Part shown: piece by piece, positions 30,001-38,679 of the stretch | Position numbering within the stretch: the first letter of the stretch is position 1 | How the letters are laid out: the number at the start of each line of letters is the position of its first letter | DNA from: Eubacteriaceae bacterium | GTDB taxonomy: Bacteria > Bacillota > Clostridia > Lachnospirales > Lachnospiraceae | DNA: 64,000 nt | Direction: 5' to 3' | Assembly: GCA_910575665.1 (NCBI GenBank) | Contig: CAJTFB010000004.1 | Location: forward strand, 1-64,000 | Translations under genes and position numbers: made by a program | The notes under the pieces: generated by a model | Told to the model about the DNA's origin: nothing | Database searches by the model: none | The model's input: only the letters and a program-made list of their open reading frames with translations

Positions 30001-30836
30001 TCTTTATATCCGCTACTGCCAGAAATCTGTATGTAAAGGTGAACGATGGGGAGCCCATCGAGCTGAGCAGTATGGTTGCTGTGGCTGGCGATGGTAACGC
30101 GGTTGCCGCTAAGTCCATCAATGTAAACCTGGAGGCAGGCTCCAATACGATCTGTCTGTATAATGATAAGGCTTCGGCACCAGGCATTGACCGGATCGCG
30201 GTATCCAAAGCAGACCTTTCCACGTCGGAGGTAACTTTGTCAAAAGAAGAATATGATTACAGTGGGGAGAGAAATACGCCGGCGGTAACTGTTGTAAGAA
30301 ACGGTGTTACACTGACCGATGGAGAGGACTATCAGGTTTATTATTCCAACTGTAAACAGGCAGGTACGGCGACAGTGACGGTTGTGGGAATCGGTGAGTA
30401 TGCCGGCAAGGTGCAGAAAACCTATACCATTAAGAAGGCTCCGGAGCCGCCGCAGGTAACACCGGCACCCCAGGATCCGTCTGGAAATGGTACACAGGCA
30501 ACACCAGCGCCGTCAGCTCCGACTACTGCACCGAAAGCTACGGTAAAGAAACCAGCAAAGGTGAAAGGTGTTACGGCTAAGAGTAAGAAGAAAAAGACAA
30601 TGACAATAAGCTTTAAGAAACTGAAAAATGTTTCATCCTATCAGATTTCTTATAGCATGAATAAGAAATGGAAAAAGGCGAAGACCGTCGCTGTAAAAAA
30701 ATCTGTTTCTAAGAAAGTCATCAAGAAATTGAAATCAAAGAAATTATACTATGTACGTGTGCGTGCTCTCCGTAAATCCGGTTCGAAAAAAGTGTATGGC
30801 GCATGGAGCACAGTGAAAAAGGTTAAGATCAAATAA
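27033..30836 (+). CDS. Secreted multidomain glycoside hydrolase family 97 protein
   Basis: This 1267-residue secreted enzyme probably cleaves alpha-linked glucosides or galactosides. Order: signal peptide (1 to about 34, ending TAEAAE); a LamG/concanavalin-like carbohydrate-binding domain (about 40-275); GH97 N-terminal beta-domain (about 290-560); the GH97 barrel (about 580-850) with SWSWWSTTSD, YCLIDFGWEVW, GVKVDYLNSD and the SSEAVMGSEYFKW loop; a GH97 C-terminal domain; a CBM6/35-like domain (about 935-1065); a beta-domain with DYSGERNTPAV; a Pro/Thr/Ala linker; and a Lys-rich FN3-like end. The Asp in VKVDYLNSD occupies the nucleophile position of retaining GH97 enzymes. No LPxTG is seen. 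An AraC regulator follows. Confidence 0.88.
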   Translation: MKRTLRRILAGVLSAALVIPMCSTGTSGSTAEAAEVLQPVYQWNFETMEGETVENAGTASQGSALLKGTAKVDPAVVEMAGKKYSSDTNHVLKLAGGAKGSSYVELPNNLYEGINEKTGLTWSFWMKPDSDIASYSRLFSSADSQNKNEFAFAPHSSDSVWNLIFDDNSSYRHIFNTEPEKNAWNLVTITVSADEVKFYVNGALAESTCGGGDSQVLTSRLSSISSLVNNALGKTCSTWTDADCAVQLDDVSLYDKALTADQVKAIAEGYGIDVNQQKPPVEEIVQDDGSAGMTEIKALETASVDGSNVVRIWTDSSQKYYYSAYRNGEVVMKCAPLGLITKGVDLSRSLELDEDSIRKTKGKEEYDWIQGSSNHVSKEYQETAFTLNRGSSKITMIFRLFEDGMAYRYEVDGDTGSSDEVTEITEEASSFVLPDAANIWTMGVSATYEASTYTPRKVSSIKSANSSYGPPILGKVPTNNGDYWVLLAEANVYNEEEPYCASGFKTKSGSTALQVNFGLYLEQEQDDSKNGQTYQASYKGISSVKMTDVFHTPWRVAIMTDNLEKLVNSSLISDLNPSAEGDFSWVEPGTSSWSWWSTTSDVIDYDTMFDYIDYAEETGQKYCLIDFGWEVWKDYETKIRELVAYAEPKGVKLLLWYGVNKFDQPHKFDLDNPETIEQEFAWCEELGIKGVKVDYLNSDSQFAMKIMYDLASIAAKHKLVLNYHGCTDPNGENRTFPNILSSEAVMGSEYFKWGSGSPVQSLLMLPYTRNVIGSMEFTPVGMSVKNVTATDGFMLGMTVVYESAMQTLAHSAYVYPGYGGSSLLADLPSSWDESKLLAGTPGSSVIRARRSGENWYVGAMTDAASDYEISLDFLDEGETYYAYIYTDKEEGGIAVETRQVTSDTVMDLSLMKAGGCAIKFSKNDPIRTTVYDGYKYYEAEDAQMGEGTSISQTDYVSGKKFVTNIGGNSKKNVTFEVEALEEGEHELRLFFISATARNLYVKVNDGEPIELSSMVAVAGDGNAVAAKSINVNLEAGSNTICLYNDKASAPGIDRIAVSKADLSTSEVTLSKEEYDYSGERNTPAVTVVRNGVTLTDGEDYQVYYSNCKQAGTATVTVVGIGEYAGKVQKTYTIKKAPEPPQVTPAPQDPSGNGTQATPAPSAPTTAPKATVKKPAKVKGVTAKSKKKKTMTISFKKLKNVSSYQISYSMNKKWKKAKTVAVKKSVSKKVIKKLKSKKLYYVRVRALRKSGSKKVYGAWSTVKKVKIK

Positions 30837-30903
30837 TAGGATTGTGATAATAGACGTTCCTGGCCCGCCAGGGCTGATCCGGCGGCGCCGTCAAGCAAAA
30901 TAG

Positions 30904-30980
30904 AAAAGTACTATCAATCATAGGAGAAGCAGCACAGGCATATTATGAAACTGGTTCCATGGTTGATAGTACTTTTTCTT
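30904..30980 (+). terminator. Terminator after the GH97 gene
   Basis: aaaagtactatcaa (30904-30917) and ttgatagtactttt (30963-30976) form a perfect 14-bp stem with an internal 45-nt loop, ending in a T-rich tract. Confidence 0.7.
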
Positions 30981-31047
30981 TGTGGGTTGACGTGCCGGAA
31001 AAGAGGTGATAGTATAGAGCTAATCGGCATGATGAGGAGGGGCAGTC

Positions 31048-31887
31048 ATGGAGGAAGAGTGGCAGGATGGGGTCTGGTGGCTGAATTTTAGTCAATATGA
31101 AGATCTTAGGCTCTATGAGGTGGGGAGGCAGAGATGCCCTGCGGGCTATGAATTTGGCCCTATTATCCGGGATAAATATATTTTGCACTATGTTTTTAAT
31201 GGGGAAGGTACGTTATACTTAGACCAAAAAGAGTTTGTGGTTAAAGAACATAGTCTGTTTTTAATGCCTCCCAATACGCTGGTCCGCTATCAGGCGGATG
31301 TGGAAAGACCCTGGAAGTATATATGGATTCATATTCATGGATTTAAAGTGGTGGAACTGTTGCAGAAGGCAGGGCTGACCAGAAAGAGACCGGTGTTGCA
31401 GCTCCCTGGTATTGGCGCGGAATTGGGAGGAGTTCTTCAGGAGATATATGACTGTCACGAACAGGAGTATACCTGCATGGGAAAATTGTATTATTTTTTC
31501 CAGCTTCTGATCGATCATTCGCCGGATAAACCGGAAGACGGGGAGCAGGCAGAACCAGCTCTTCGTTATATTCAGTGGGTCATCGATTATATCAACCAAA
31601 AATATTCAGAGCCGATCTGTGTGCAGAGTATAGCCGACTTTTGTGGAATTGACAGATCTTATCTCAGTAAGGTGTTTAAATACGCTACGGGCTATACCAT
31701 ACAGGAGTATTTGATCCGATTTCGGATAAAGAAGGCAAAGCAGCTGCTGAAAGAGACCGCGATGCCAGTGCAGCACGTCTCTTATTCCGTCGGCTATAAT
31801 GATGCATTTTCCTTTTCCAAGGTATTCAAAAAGCAGACAGGCATGTCCCCATCGGTATGGAGAAATGAGGGGGGAAATAAAATATGA
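31048..31887 (+). CDS. AraC-family transcriptional regulator
   Basis: This 279-residue protein has an N-terminal cupin-like sugar-sensing domain (about 15-160, including GEGTLYLDQKEFVVKEHSLFLMPPN). The C-terminal AraC double helix-turn-helix (about 178-278) includes IADFCGIDRSYLSKVFK and HVSYSVGYNDAFSFSKVFKK. Family members activate carbohydrate genes in response to sugars. The gene follows GH97, its likely target. It overlaps the NUDIX gene by 4 nt (ATGA), so the two are translationally coupled. Confidence 0.9.
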   Translation: MEEEWQDGVWWLNFSQYEDLRLYEVGRQRCPAGYEFGPIIRDKYILHYVFNGEGTLYLDQKEFVVKEHSLFLMPPNTLVRYQADVERPWKYIWIHIHGFKVVELLQKAGLTRKRPVLQLPGIGAELGGVLQEIYDCHEQEYTCMGKLYYFFQLLIDHSPDKPEDGEQAEPALRYIQWVIDYINQKYSEPICVQSIADFCGIDRSYLSKVFKYATGYTIQEYLIRFRIKKAKQLLKETAMPVQHVSYSVGYNDAFSFSKVFKKQTGMSPSVWRNEGGNKI

Positions 31888-32444
31888 AGTATATCTCGAT
31901 TAAAAAAGTTCTGGGTGGAAGATTTATTCATCGCTACGATATTACCTATGAGACAGAAGAGGGACGGGAAAAGATATACGAGATGATCAGCCGGAATCCA
32001 GAAGTGAAACAGCTGAAAGATCTCCAGAGGAAAAAAGCAGATGCGGTGGTGCTGATCATGCACGATGAGAGCGGCGAAAAGCTGCTTCTCAACCGGGAGT
32101 TTCGTCTGGCGCCGGGGGAGTGGGTTTACAATTTTCCCGCGGGGCTGATCGAGGCGGGAGAGACGCCGGAGGAGAGCGCTGGCAGAGAATTAAAGGAAGA
32201 GACGGGGCTTAAATTGTTAAGCATCAAAGAAATCCTGCCCATCAGTTACAGTGCGGTGGGATTTTCCAATGAGACTAATCTCTGCATCCTGGGAACAGCG
32301 GCGGGCAGGATCCAGAAGAGTGATTCTCCGGCGGAGGAGATCGAGGCCGGGTGGTATACGAAGAAAGAGGTCCGGCTTCTTCTGCAGAAGGAGCTTTTTG
32401 CCGGGAGAACCCAGGCATACAGCTATTTATGGAGCAAGCAGTAA
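31884..32444 (+). CDS. NUDIX hydrolase (ADP-ribose pyrophosphatase-like)
   Basis: This 186-residue protein has a complete Nudix box, G(x5)E(x7)RELKEETGL, in GLIEAGETPEESAGRELKEE, preceded by NFPAGLIEAG. It probably hydrolyses a nucleoside diphosphate linked to a sugar or similar group, such as ADP-ribose. It overlaps the AraC gene by ATGA, an unusual pairing that may tie a sugar-nucleotide product to the regulator. Confidence 0.88.
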   Translation: MKYISIKKVLGGRFIHRYDITYETEEGREKIYEMISRNPEVKQLKDLQRKKADAVVLIMHDESGEKLLLNREFRLAPGEWVYNFPAGLIEAGETPEESAGRELKEETGLKLLSIKEILPISYSAVGFSNETNLCILGTAAGRIQKSDSPAEEIEAGWYTKKEVRLLLQKELFAGRTQAYSYLWSKQ

Positions 32445-32525
32445 ATTATAGAAAACAACTGGAAAAGTATTTCAAATTATGTTAAAGTATTTAACGGAAG
32501 AAAATCTCAGATAGGGGGCAGAAAA

Positions 32526-34430
32526 GTGAAGAATAAAAGTATTGGAATAATAGCAATTATTTTAATTACACAGATCATCGTGATGGCGATCGTGTATTAT
32601 TTTGTGGATTTTTCTGTGACAGGATCAATGAAAGAAAATGCTGTGAAGACGATGGAAACCGTTTCCCAGGAACGATCACAGATTATCGAGAATTATATTG
32701 TTGATACGGAAAACTATCTGACGGCATACAGCCGTGCAGGGGAGATCAAAGCACTTTTGAAGAACCCTTCAGATGAAGATATTGTCAGGGAAGCCCAGGA
32801 ATATACAGAGCGGTTTAGTGAGGACCGGGAGTACCTGGAAGGCATTTATACAAGTAACTGGGAAACCAATGTGCTGGCACACACCAATCCCAAAGTGGTG
32901 GGCATAACCACGAGAGAGGGCGAAGCGTTAACGGCGCTGCAGAAACTTCTGTTGGATTCGGAAAAAGTGTATAATGCAGGAATCATCATTTCACCTGCCA
33001 GCAAGACACAGATCATTTCCATCTACCGGGCGTGTTATGATGAGGAAGATCATCCCATCGGTCTCGTGGGAGGCGGAATTTTTACCGAAGGACTGGTAAA
33101 TATACTGGACAGTCTGCCGGCAGAGGGAATGAAGCAGTTAAATTATTACCTGGTGAATACGAAGACAGGGGAATATATTTTCCATTCGGATAAAGACAAA
33201 ATAACCAAAGTTGCAGAGGAACAATACATCAAGGATATATTAAAACAGATCAAGGATGGCGACGGTTCAGGATCAATGACCTTTGAGGAAGGGAATACAG
33301 AGTATCTGGCTTCCTATCAGTTTATGGATGGAAGAGACTGGGCATTTGTCATTACAGATCCCTCATCAGAGGTCTTTAGTTCCCTGGGAAGGATTCGGTT
33401 TATGCTGATCCTCATCTGTATCATTGGCGTAGCCATTTTGATGGCATTTACATATAAGATTATCGACCGCTTGATAAAGTCTCTGAAAGAGGTTGTGGAA
33501 ACTCTGGGATTATGCAGCGGTTCCCTTAACACAAAGACCGATGATCTGAGTACGCACGCCCAGAGCCTGGTAGGGTGCGTGACAGAAAACACCTCAATCA
33601 TCGAAGAGTTGACGGCGAGTCAGGTACATACAGATGATATCGTGGAAGATGTGCACGAGAAAGTTACCGACATTGGCAAGTGGATGGAAAATACGATGGA
33701 GCATCTGGGGATGAGTGTAAAATCCAGCGAGGGATTGATCCGTCGTTCCAGTGAGATGAATGAACAGGCGCAGAATGCCTATGAAAACAGCCGCAAGACT
33801 TTTGAGGAAACGAAAGAGGTAGTCAGGGATGTTATGCAGCGGTTGGAGGAAATTACCAGGATTAACAAGATGACAGGGGAGATTGTGGACATTGCTTCCC
33901 AGACAAAGCTACTTTCATTAAATGCGTCCCTGGAGGCGGCAAGAGCCGGAAAGGCTGGGAAAGGGTTTGAAGTGGTGGCGGAGGAGATTGGCGAGCTGGC
34001 ACAGACGACGACGGCGACAGCTGGTGATATCCAGAGTATATGTGACGCTGCCAATACTAGTATAGAAGACGTTAAGAAATGTTTTGATACGATCATACAG
34101 TTTTTAGAGCAGACGGTTATGGGAGAGTTTGAAATCTTTGCAGAAAATGCCCGTCAGTACAGTGTTTCAGCAGATCAGTTACGTCATGATATTATGGATT
34201 TAAATCAATCATCGGATGTACTGAGCAATTCGCTTCAGCAGATCACTACCAGCGTAAGCTCTGTCAAGGAGGTTACCCGTGAAAATAGTACTGCTATTGG
34301 AATGATTGGACAAAAAAATGGTAACACTTCCCAGATAGCAGATAAAATCCGTCTGCAGTCGGATGATAATAGAAAACTGATCCTGCAGTTGGAAAAATTG
34401 ATCAAACGTTTCAAGTTTTTTACGTCCTAA
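32526..34430 (+). CDS. Methyl-accepting chemotaxis protein
   Basis: This 634-residue chemoreceptor begins with GTG preceded by AGGGGG. A membrane helix (about 8-28), a Cache-type extracellular ligand domain (about 40-290), a second helix (about 293-315) and the cytoplasmic signalling domain follow. The hairpin tip reads QTKLLSLNASLEAARAGKAG and GFEVVAEEIGELA (about 455-490). The usual HAMP linker between helix two and the coiled coil is not evident. It lacks the usual C-terminal adaptation pentapeptide. The ligand is unknown. Confidence 0.88.
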   Translation: MKNKSIGIIAIILITQIIVMAIVYYFVDFSVTGSMKENAVKTMETVSQERSQIIENYIVDTENYLTAYSRAGEIKALLKNPSDEDIVREAQEYTERFSEDREYLEGIYTSNWETNVLAHTNPKVVGITTREGEALTALQKLLLDSEKVYNAGIIISPASKTQIISIYRACYDEEDHPIGLVGGGIFTEGLVNILDSLPAEGMKQLNYYLVNTKTGEYIFHSDKDKITKVAEEQYIKDILKQIKDGDGSGSMTFEEGNTEYLASYQFMDGRDWAFVITDPSSEVFSSLGRIRFMLILICIIGVAILMAFTYKIIDRLIKSLKEVVETLGLCSGSLNTKTDDLSTHAQSLVGCVTENTSIIEELTASQVHTDDIVEDVHEKVTDIGKWMENTMEHLGMSVKSSEGLIRRSSEMNEQAQNAYENSRKTFEETKEVVRDVMQRLEEITRINKMTGEIVDIASQTKLLSLNASLEAARAGKAGKGFEVVAEEIGELAQTTTATAGDIQSICDAANTSIEDVKKCFDTIIQFLEQTVMGEFEIFAENARQYSVSADQLRHDIMDLNQSSDVLSNSLQQITTSVSSVKEVTRENSTAIGMIGQKNGNTSQIADKIRLQSDDNRKLILQLEKLIKRFKFFTS

Positions 34431-34448
34431 AATTGGAGATGAATTATA

Positions 34449-35828
34449 ATGAAACAAATCAGAGAATTATTTCAGGCAACAGATATGACGGTAGGAAGAC
34501 CTTGGGAAAAGATCATTGCATTTACACTTCCTATGTTGATCGGAAACATTGCCCAGCAGCTGTATAATACAGTAGACAGTATTGTCGTAGGTAAATATGT
34601 AGGGGACAATGCCCTGGCCGCAGTGGGAAGCGCCGGACCGATTCTGAATCTTCTGCTTGTGTTGTTTATAGGTATCAGTATGGGTGCCAGTATTATGGTA
34701 GCCCAGTACTACGGGGCAAAGCAGAGAAAGGATCTCTCCTGCACCATAGGAAATTGTATTCTGCTGACAGCAGCAGCGGTGGCTATCATTATGGCTCTGT
34801 CATTGATCATTGTGAAGCCGCTGCTGGTACTTTTAAAAACGCCGGAAAGTATTATTGGCTGGTGTACTTCGTATCTTATGATTATGTTTATTGGTATCGT
34901 GGGATGTGCCTACTACAATATTCTCAGCGGTGTTCTGAGAGGTCTGGGAGATTCTTTTTCGGCATTGTTGTATCTTCTGGTATCTACTGTATTGAATATT
35001 GCCCTTGATCTGCTTTTTGTGGCAAAGCTGGGGATGGGAGTCAGCGGCGTGGCTCTGGCTACGGTGATCGCCCAGGCGGTATCGGCAGTCCTGTGCTTTT
35101 GGCGTCTGGCTAAGATGACGGAGATATTTGACCTGAAACTCTGTTATATGAAGCTCCATAAAAAATACGCGAAAAATATCGTCCGTCTGGGACTTCCCTC
35201 TGGTCTGACCCAGGCGATCTTTTCCATGGCTATGATCATTGTACAGTCACTGACCAACAGTTTCGGTGAAATGTTTATCGCGGCGAATGTAATCGTCATG
35301 AGAGTGGATGGCTTTGCGATGCTGCCCAACTTTTCCTTTGGAACTGCCATGACAACATATGCCGGGCAGAACGTGGGAGCGAGAAAACAGGATCGTGTGA
35401 GCCAGGGAGCGAAGCAGGGCACATTGATTGCTGTGCTCACCACATCTGTTATCACTGGCGCGATTCTTATTTTCGGAAAACAGCTTATGGGGATCTTTAC
35501 TGACACCACAGAGCTGGTGGATCTGAGTCGGCGTATGATGGGGATCATCGCATTCGGATATATAGCGATGGCAGTAACCCAGAGCTTATCTGGGGTTATG
35601 CGGGGAGCTGGTGACACCATGACGCCGATGTGGATTTCTTTATTTACTACAGTTGTAGTGCGCGTACCTGTGGCATATGGCATCGCATATCTGACCAGAA
35701 GCGCGGAACTTCCTAATGGAAGGCAGGAATGTATCTTTATTTCATTGTTATGTTCCTGGGTGATCGGCGCAGTGGTGACGGCGATTTTTTACCGCATGGG
35801 AAAATGGAGAGAGAAGGCGTTGAGTTAG
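34449..35828 (+). CDS. MATE family efflux transporter
   Basis: This 459-residue inner-membrane protein has twelve predicted helices in two MatE halves. The start MTVGRPWEKIIAFTLPMLIGNIAQQLYNTVDSIVVGKYVG is the usual family opening. It exports cationic compounds or drugs in exchange for Na+ or H+. It lies 18 nt after the chemoreceptor gene, and a terminator follows it. Confidence 0.93.
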   Translation: MKQIRELFQATDMTVGRPWEKIIAFTLPMLIGNIAQQLYNTVDSIVVGKYVGDNALAAVGSAGPILNLLLVLFIGISMGASIMVAQYYGAKQRKDLSCTIGNCILLTAAAVAIIMALSLIIVKPLLVLLKTPESIIGWCTSYLMIMFIGIVGCAYYNILSGVLRGLGDSFSALLYLLVSTVLNIALDLLFVAKLGMGVSGVALATVIAQAVSAVLCFWRLAKMTEIFDLKLCYMKLHKKYAKNIVRLGLPSGLTQAIFSMAMIIVQSLTNSFGEMFIAANVIVMRVDGFAMLPNFSFGTAMTTYAGQNVGARKQDRVSQGAKQGTLIAVLTTSVITGAILIFGKQLMGIFTDTTELVDLSRRMMGIIAFGYIAMAVTQSLSGVMRGAGDTMTPMWISLFTTVVVRVPVAYGIAYLTRSAELPNGRQECIFISLLCSWVIGAVVTAIFYRMGKWREKALS

Positions 35829-35839
35829 CGCTGAATGAC

Positions 35840-35868
35840 AGAAGGGCAGTATTTGACTGCCCTTCTAT
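35840..35868 (+). terminator. Terminator after the MATE gene
   Basis: agaagggcagt (35840-35850) and actgcccttct (35856-35866) form an 11-bp stem with a 5-nt loop, 11 nt after the stop. The T-run is interrupted (TATAATATTT). Confidence 0.65.
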
Positions 35869-35915
35869 AATATTTACGCGAAGTGTGGCGCTCGTGGTTT
35901 TTGAGAGGAGAAAAT

Positions 35916-37505
35916 ATGATTTTAAAAAATAAGATCTATTTGTATGTGACAGAATTTTTTGCGGGGATGTCCGTGATGGCAGTGGAGCTCGGAGCCAGCC
36001 GCCTGCTGGCTCCTTATTTTAGTTCTTCTCAGATTGTGTGGACGATCATCATTGGGACGATTATGATCGCCATGGCTCTGGGGAATATTTATGGAGGAAG
36101 GGCTGCCGACAAAAATCCCGATCCGGACAGGCTGTACCGGCGGATGATTGTGGCGGCTGTGTGGATCGCAGCCATTCCCCTGGTGGGCAAATATATCATA
36201 CTGGGAATCTCCGCTCTGCTTATATTTTCCGTGAGCAGCAATTTTCTGATCTGGGCCGCATTTGCCGCCTGTATGGTCATCTTTGTATTTCCTCTGTTTC
36301 TTTTGGGAACGGTAACCCCTTCCCTGGTAAAATACACCATTGACAGCTTAGAGGACAGTGGAAAGACCGTGGGCATGCTGAATGCTTCCAATACCATAGG
36401 CAGCATCATCGGAACTTTTGTGCCAACCTTCGTGACGATTCCTGCCTTTGGAACTTCGGTGACATTTTTGGTCTTTGCGGGAATTCTTTTACTCCTTGCC
36501 CTGATTTATTTTGTGAGCAAAAAGAGAGGGAGCAGGGGTGTTATTGTGGGAGTGATCTTGTTTGTTTTGTGCTGTGCCGGAAGTACCTCCAGCGGTTTTG
36601 CCTTTTGGGAGACCGGACTGATCTACGAGGGGGAGTCCGTATACAATTACCTGCAGGTCAAAGAGGACAAAAATAATGTGATCCTCTCCACAAATGTGCT
36701 GTTTGGTGTGCAGTCGATACTGCGAAAAGATGCCAGCCTGTCGGGGATGTATTATGATTATATGATGGCGGCACCGGTCATGGCAGGAGTGAATGAAAAA
36801 GAAGATCTGGATGTGCTGGTCCTTGGCATGGGGACGGGAACCTTTGCCCTGCAGTGTGAGAGATATTTTGATAATATTCATATCGAGGGTGTGGAAATTG
36901 ATGAGAAGATTACAAAACTTGCGAAGCAGTACTTTCAGCAGCCGGAAGATATACCAGTGACTACTTATGACGGCAGGGCGTATCTGAACGCTGTGGATAA
37001 AAAATATGATGTGATTCTGGTAGATGCTTTTCAGGATATTACCATTCCCTTTCAGATGTCCTCCTTTGAATTTTTTACCCTGGTACAAGCTCATTTGAAA
37101 GAGGGCGGGGTAATGGCTGTAAACCTGAATATGAAGGGAAGTGAGGAGGGGGATATCAACCAATACTTGTCGGATACCATCGGCAGCGTATTTAAACATG
37201 TATATACGATAGATGTGCCCGGATGTACAAACCGTGCCTTATATGCTTTTCATTCTAAGGAGACCATGGATCGCTTCAAAAGAGGGATCGATGCTGAGAC
37301 CGACGCGGATCTCACGGGACTTATGCAGAAAATACTAAAGGGAATGCGGCCTTATGAGGCTGGAAATCTCATAATGACAGATGATAAGGCGCCGGTGGAG
37401 CTTCTGGGGATGCGGGTCATCGACAGTCTGATCCGGGATGAGGTGGAGTATTACCGGGGTATCTATGAAAGAGAGGGTGTAGAGGGGCTTCTAAAAGGGC
37501 TTTAA
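35916..37505 (+). CDS. Membrane-fused spermidine-synthase-like protein
   Basis: This 529-residue protein joins an N-terminal membrane domain of about six helices (1-205) to a Rossmann-fold aminopropyltransferase/methyltransferase domain (about 240-529). The nucleotide loop reads VLVLGMGTGTFALQCE, unlike the GGGDGG loop of true spermidine synthases. VEIDEKI and VDAFQDITIPFQMSSFEFF are conserved. Such fused proteins are common in Firmicutes, and polyamine synthesis is not assured. The ATG at 35916 follows GAGAGGAG. Confidence 0.8.
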   Translation: MILKNKIYLYVTEFFAGMSVMAVELGASRLLAPYFSSSQIVWTIIIGTIMIAMALGNIYGGRAADKNPDPDRLYRRMIVAAVWIAAIPLVGKYIILGISALLIFSVSSNFLIWAAFAACMVIFVFPLFLLGTVTPSLVKYTIDSLEDSGKTVGMLNASNTIGSIIGTFVPTFVTIPAFGTSVTFLVFAGILLLLALIYFVSKKRGSRGVIVGVILFVLCCAGSTSSGFAFWETGLIYEGESVYNYLQVKEDKNNVILSTNVLFGVQSILRKDASLSGMYYDYMMAAPVMAGVNEKEDLDVLVLGMGTGTFALQCERYFDNIHIEGVEIDEKITKLAKQYFQQPEDIPVTTYDGRAYLNAVDKKYDVILVDAFQDITIPFQMSSFEFFTLVQAHLKEGGVMAVNLNMKGSEEGDINQYLSDTIGSVFKHVYTIDVPGCTNRALYAFHSKETMDRFKRGIDAETDADLTGLMQKILKGMRPYEAGNLIMTDDKAPVELLGMRVIDSLIRDEVEYYRGIYEREGVEGLLKGL

Positions 37506-37704
37506 GAGCCACGCTGTGTCCGCTCAATTGGCGCCGTCGAGCTAGCCGTTGCGTTGGGGGAATTCAACCGATGGTTGATAGATATCTACGGATGGTTGCT
37601 GTTCCTGTCAGGATCGGGAAGCTATAATGATAGTGGGAGTTGTGAAACAACGAAGCAATCCGAGGCATCATGATATTGTTTCGTAGAAAAAGGAGGCAGA
37701 AAAT
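37506..37704. other. Intergenic region before the repeat protein
   Basis: No gene is seen. It contains attggcgccgtcgagctagc, similar to pieces at about 30886-30896 and 50733-50752, and ends with AAGGAGG for the next gene. Confidence 0.4.
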
Positions 37705-38118
37705 ATGAAAAGTGAATTTGTAAGGCCGCAGAGACTGGAGAAGATAGAGCTGCCGGATGATGGAAAGATAAGGATTTTCCAATGTATAGGGAACCGTGTG
37801 ATTACTCAGAACGAGCTTGAGGGAAAATCCAAAAAGGATGTACCAGTAATTCCTCTCGCCATTGAGACGGATCAAATGCCGAAAGGAAATCTCTGTATAG
37901 AAATCTGGGGATCGGCGCAGATCGAAGGATTTATACAAGGCGATGTATCGGCGGGAACTTCGGTCACCTGTGAAGGTGTCCAGGGAGATATAAATGCGGG
38001 AGGTTCGGTCACCTGCGAAAGTGTCCAGGGAGATGTAAATGCGGGAGGTTCGGTCACCTGCGAAGGTGTCCAAGGAGACATAAATGTGGGAGGAGCTGTG
38101 ACATGTGATGGTGTATAG
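37705..38118 (+). CDS. Bactofilin-like protein with 15-residue tandem repeats
   Basis: This 137-residue protein has an N-terminal part of about 75 residues of unknown fold. Four tandem 15-residue units follow, of the form GDVNAGGSVTCEGVQ, and run to the C-terminus. The Gly-Asp/Val-Cys spacing suggests a right-handed beta-helix like those of bactofilins and polymer-forming proteins. One cysteine per turn would stack as a ladder. AAGGAGG precedes the ATG. No partner gene is obvious. Confidence 0.7.
   Translation: MKSEFVRPQRLEKIELPDDGKIRIFQCIGNRVITQNELEGKSKKDVPVIPLAIETDQMPKGNLCIEIWGSAQIEGFIQGDVSAGTSVTCEGVQGDINAGGSVTCESVQGDVNAGGSVTCEGVQGDINVGGAVTCDGV
37943..38117 (+). repeat. 45-bp tandem repeat (about four units) within the CDS
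   Basis: Units start at roughly 37943, 37988, 38033 and 38078. They are nearly identical in DNA (tcggtcacctgcgaaggtgtcca shared), not only in protein, which implies recent expansion or conversion and possible length variation between strains. Confidence 0.75.
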
Positions 38119-38119
38119 T

Positions 38120-38180
38120 CAGTAAAATTTTGGTTTTACTGGGAAACAATTGCAAGTGGGGGAACCCCCACCCCCGCTTG
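38120..38180 (+). terminator. Two hairpins after the repeat protein gene
   Basis: cagtaaaa/ttttactg (38120-38141) is followed by a very GC-rich hairpin with tggggg/ccccca (38157-38170). No T-run follows the second one; the region separates convergent genes. Confidence 0.5.
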
Positions 38181-38231
38181 TAACTGCCCAAAGTGCTGTC
38201 TAGTACTGTTTACTGATAATTCTAGAATTAC

Positions 38232-38678
38232 TTAAAAGGCCTCCGACTTCTGTTCTTCACAATTTTGTTTATAAATATCTTTTAAATCATCAATGGCCAT
38301 CTCAACGTCAAAAGTATGGAAGCCAGGCCAACATTCATTCATCCTTTTGGCATCAGCGATTTTATATATTTCACGGCTGTATTCGTTTGTGTAATAATGC
38401 CAGTAGCGATAGGTATAACCTGCCCAGTACATTACTTCCATGGTATAGGTTGTGCCAGCCTTTCTAAGTCCCTTTACTTCATCATTTAATTCTTCAAGAA
38501 TATATTCTTCGCCGGCCCATTGTAATCGATCGTAAACATCGTCAAGGGAAGCAGCAGTTTTGCTGTTCATAAAAGATTCTATAAAGGATGGACAATCCAA
38601 TCCAGATCGTAGCGCAAGTTCAAACAAACGCCCCTGTATGTCGCATAGTTGACGTTTTTCAAGTGTAAAATTATCCAT
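38232..38678 (-). CDS. Probable antitoxin partner of the DUF3990 protein
   Basis: This 148-residue protein starts at an ATG just after the TAA of the upstream toxin gene, with GAGGCAGG as ribosome site; a GTG at 38687 is the alternative. It is mainly helical and rich in Tyr, Trp and Glu (YWAGYTYRYWHYY). The sequence is not assigned to a family with confidence. Tight coupling to a DUF3990 ADP-ribosyltransferase-like gene suggests the cognate antitoxin or immunity protein. Confidence 0.65.
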   Translation of the reverse strand: MDNFTLEKRQLCDIQGRLFELALRSGLDCPSFIESFMNSKTAASLDDVYDRLQWAGEEYILEELNDEVKGLRKAGTTYTMEVMYWAGYTYRYWHYYTNEYSREIYKIADAKRMNECWPGFHTFDVEMAIDDLKDIYKQNCEEQKSEAF

Positions 38679-38679
38679 G

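Noticed and set aside
37564-38073. Minus-strand frame with DTFAGDRTSRIYISL repeats
   Set aside because: It is the antisense shadow of the 45-bp tandem repeats of the plus-strand protein; it has no ribosome site.
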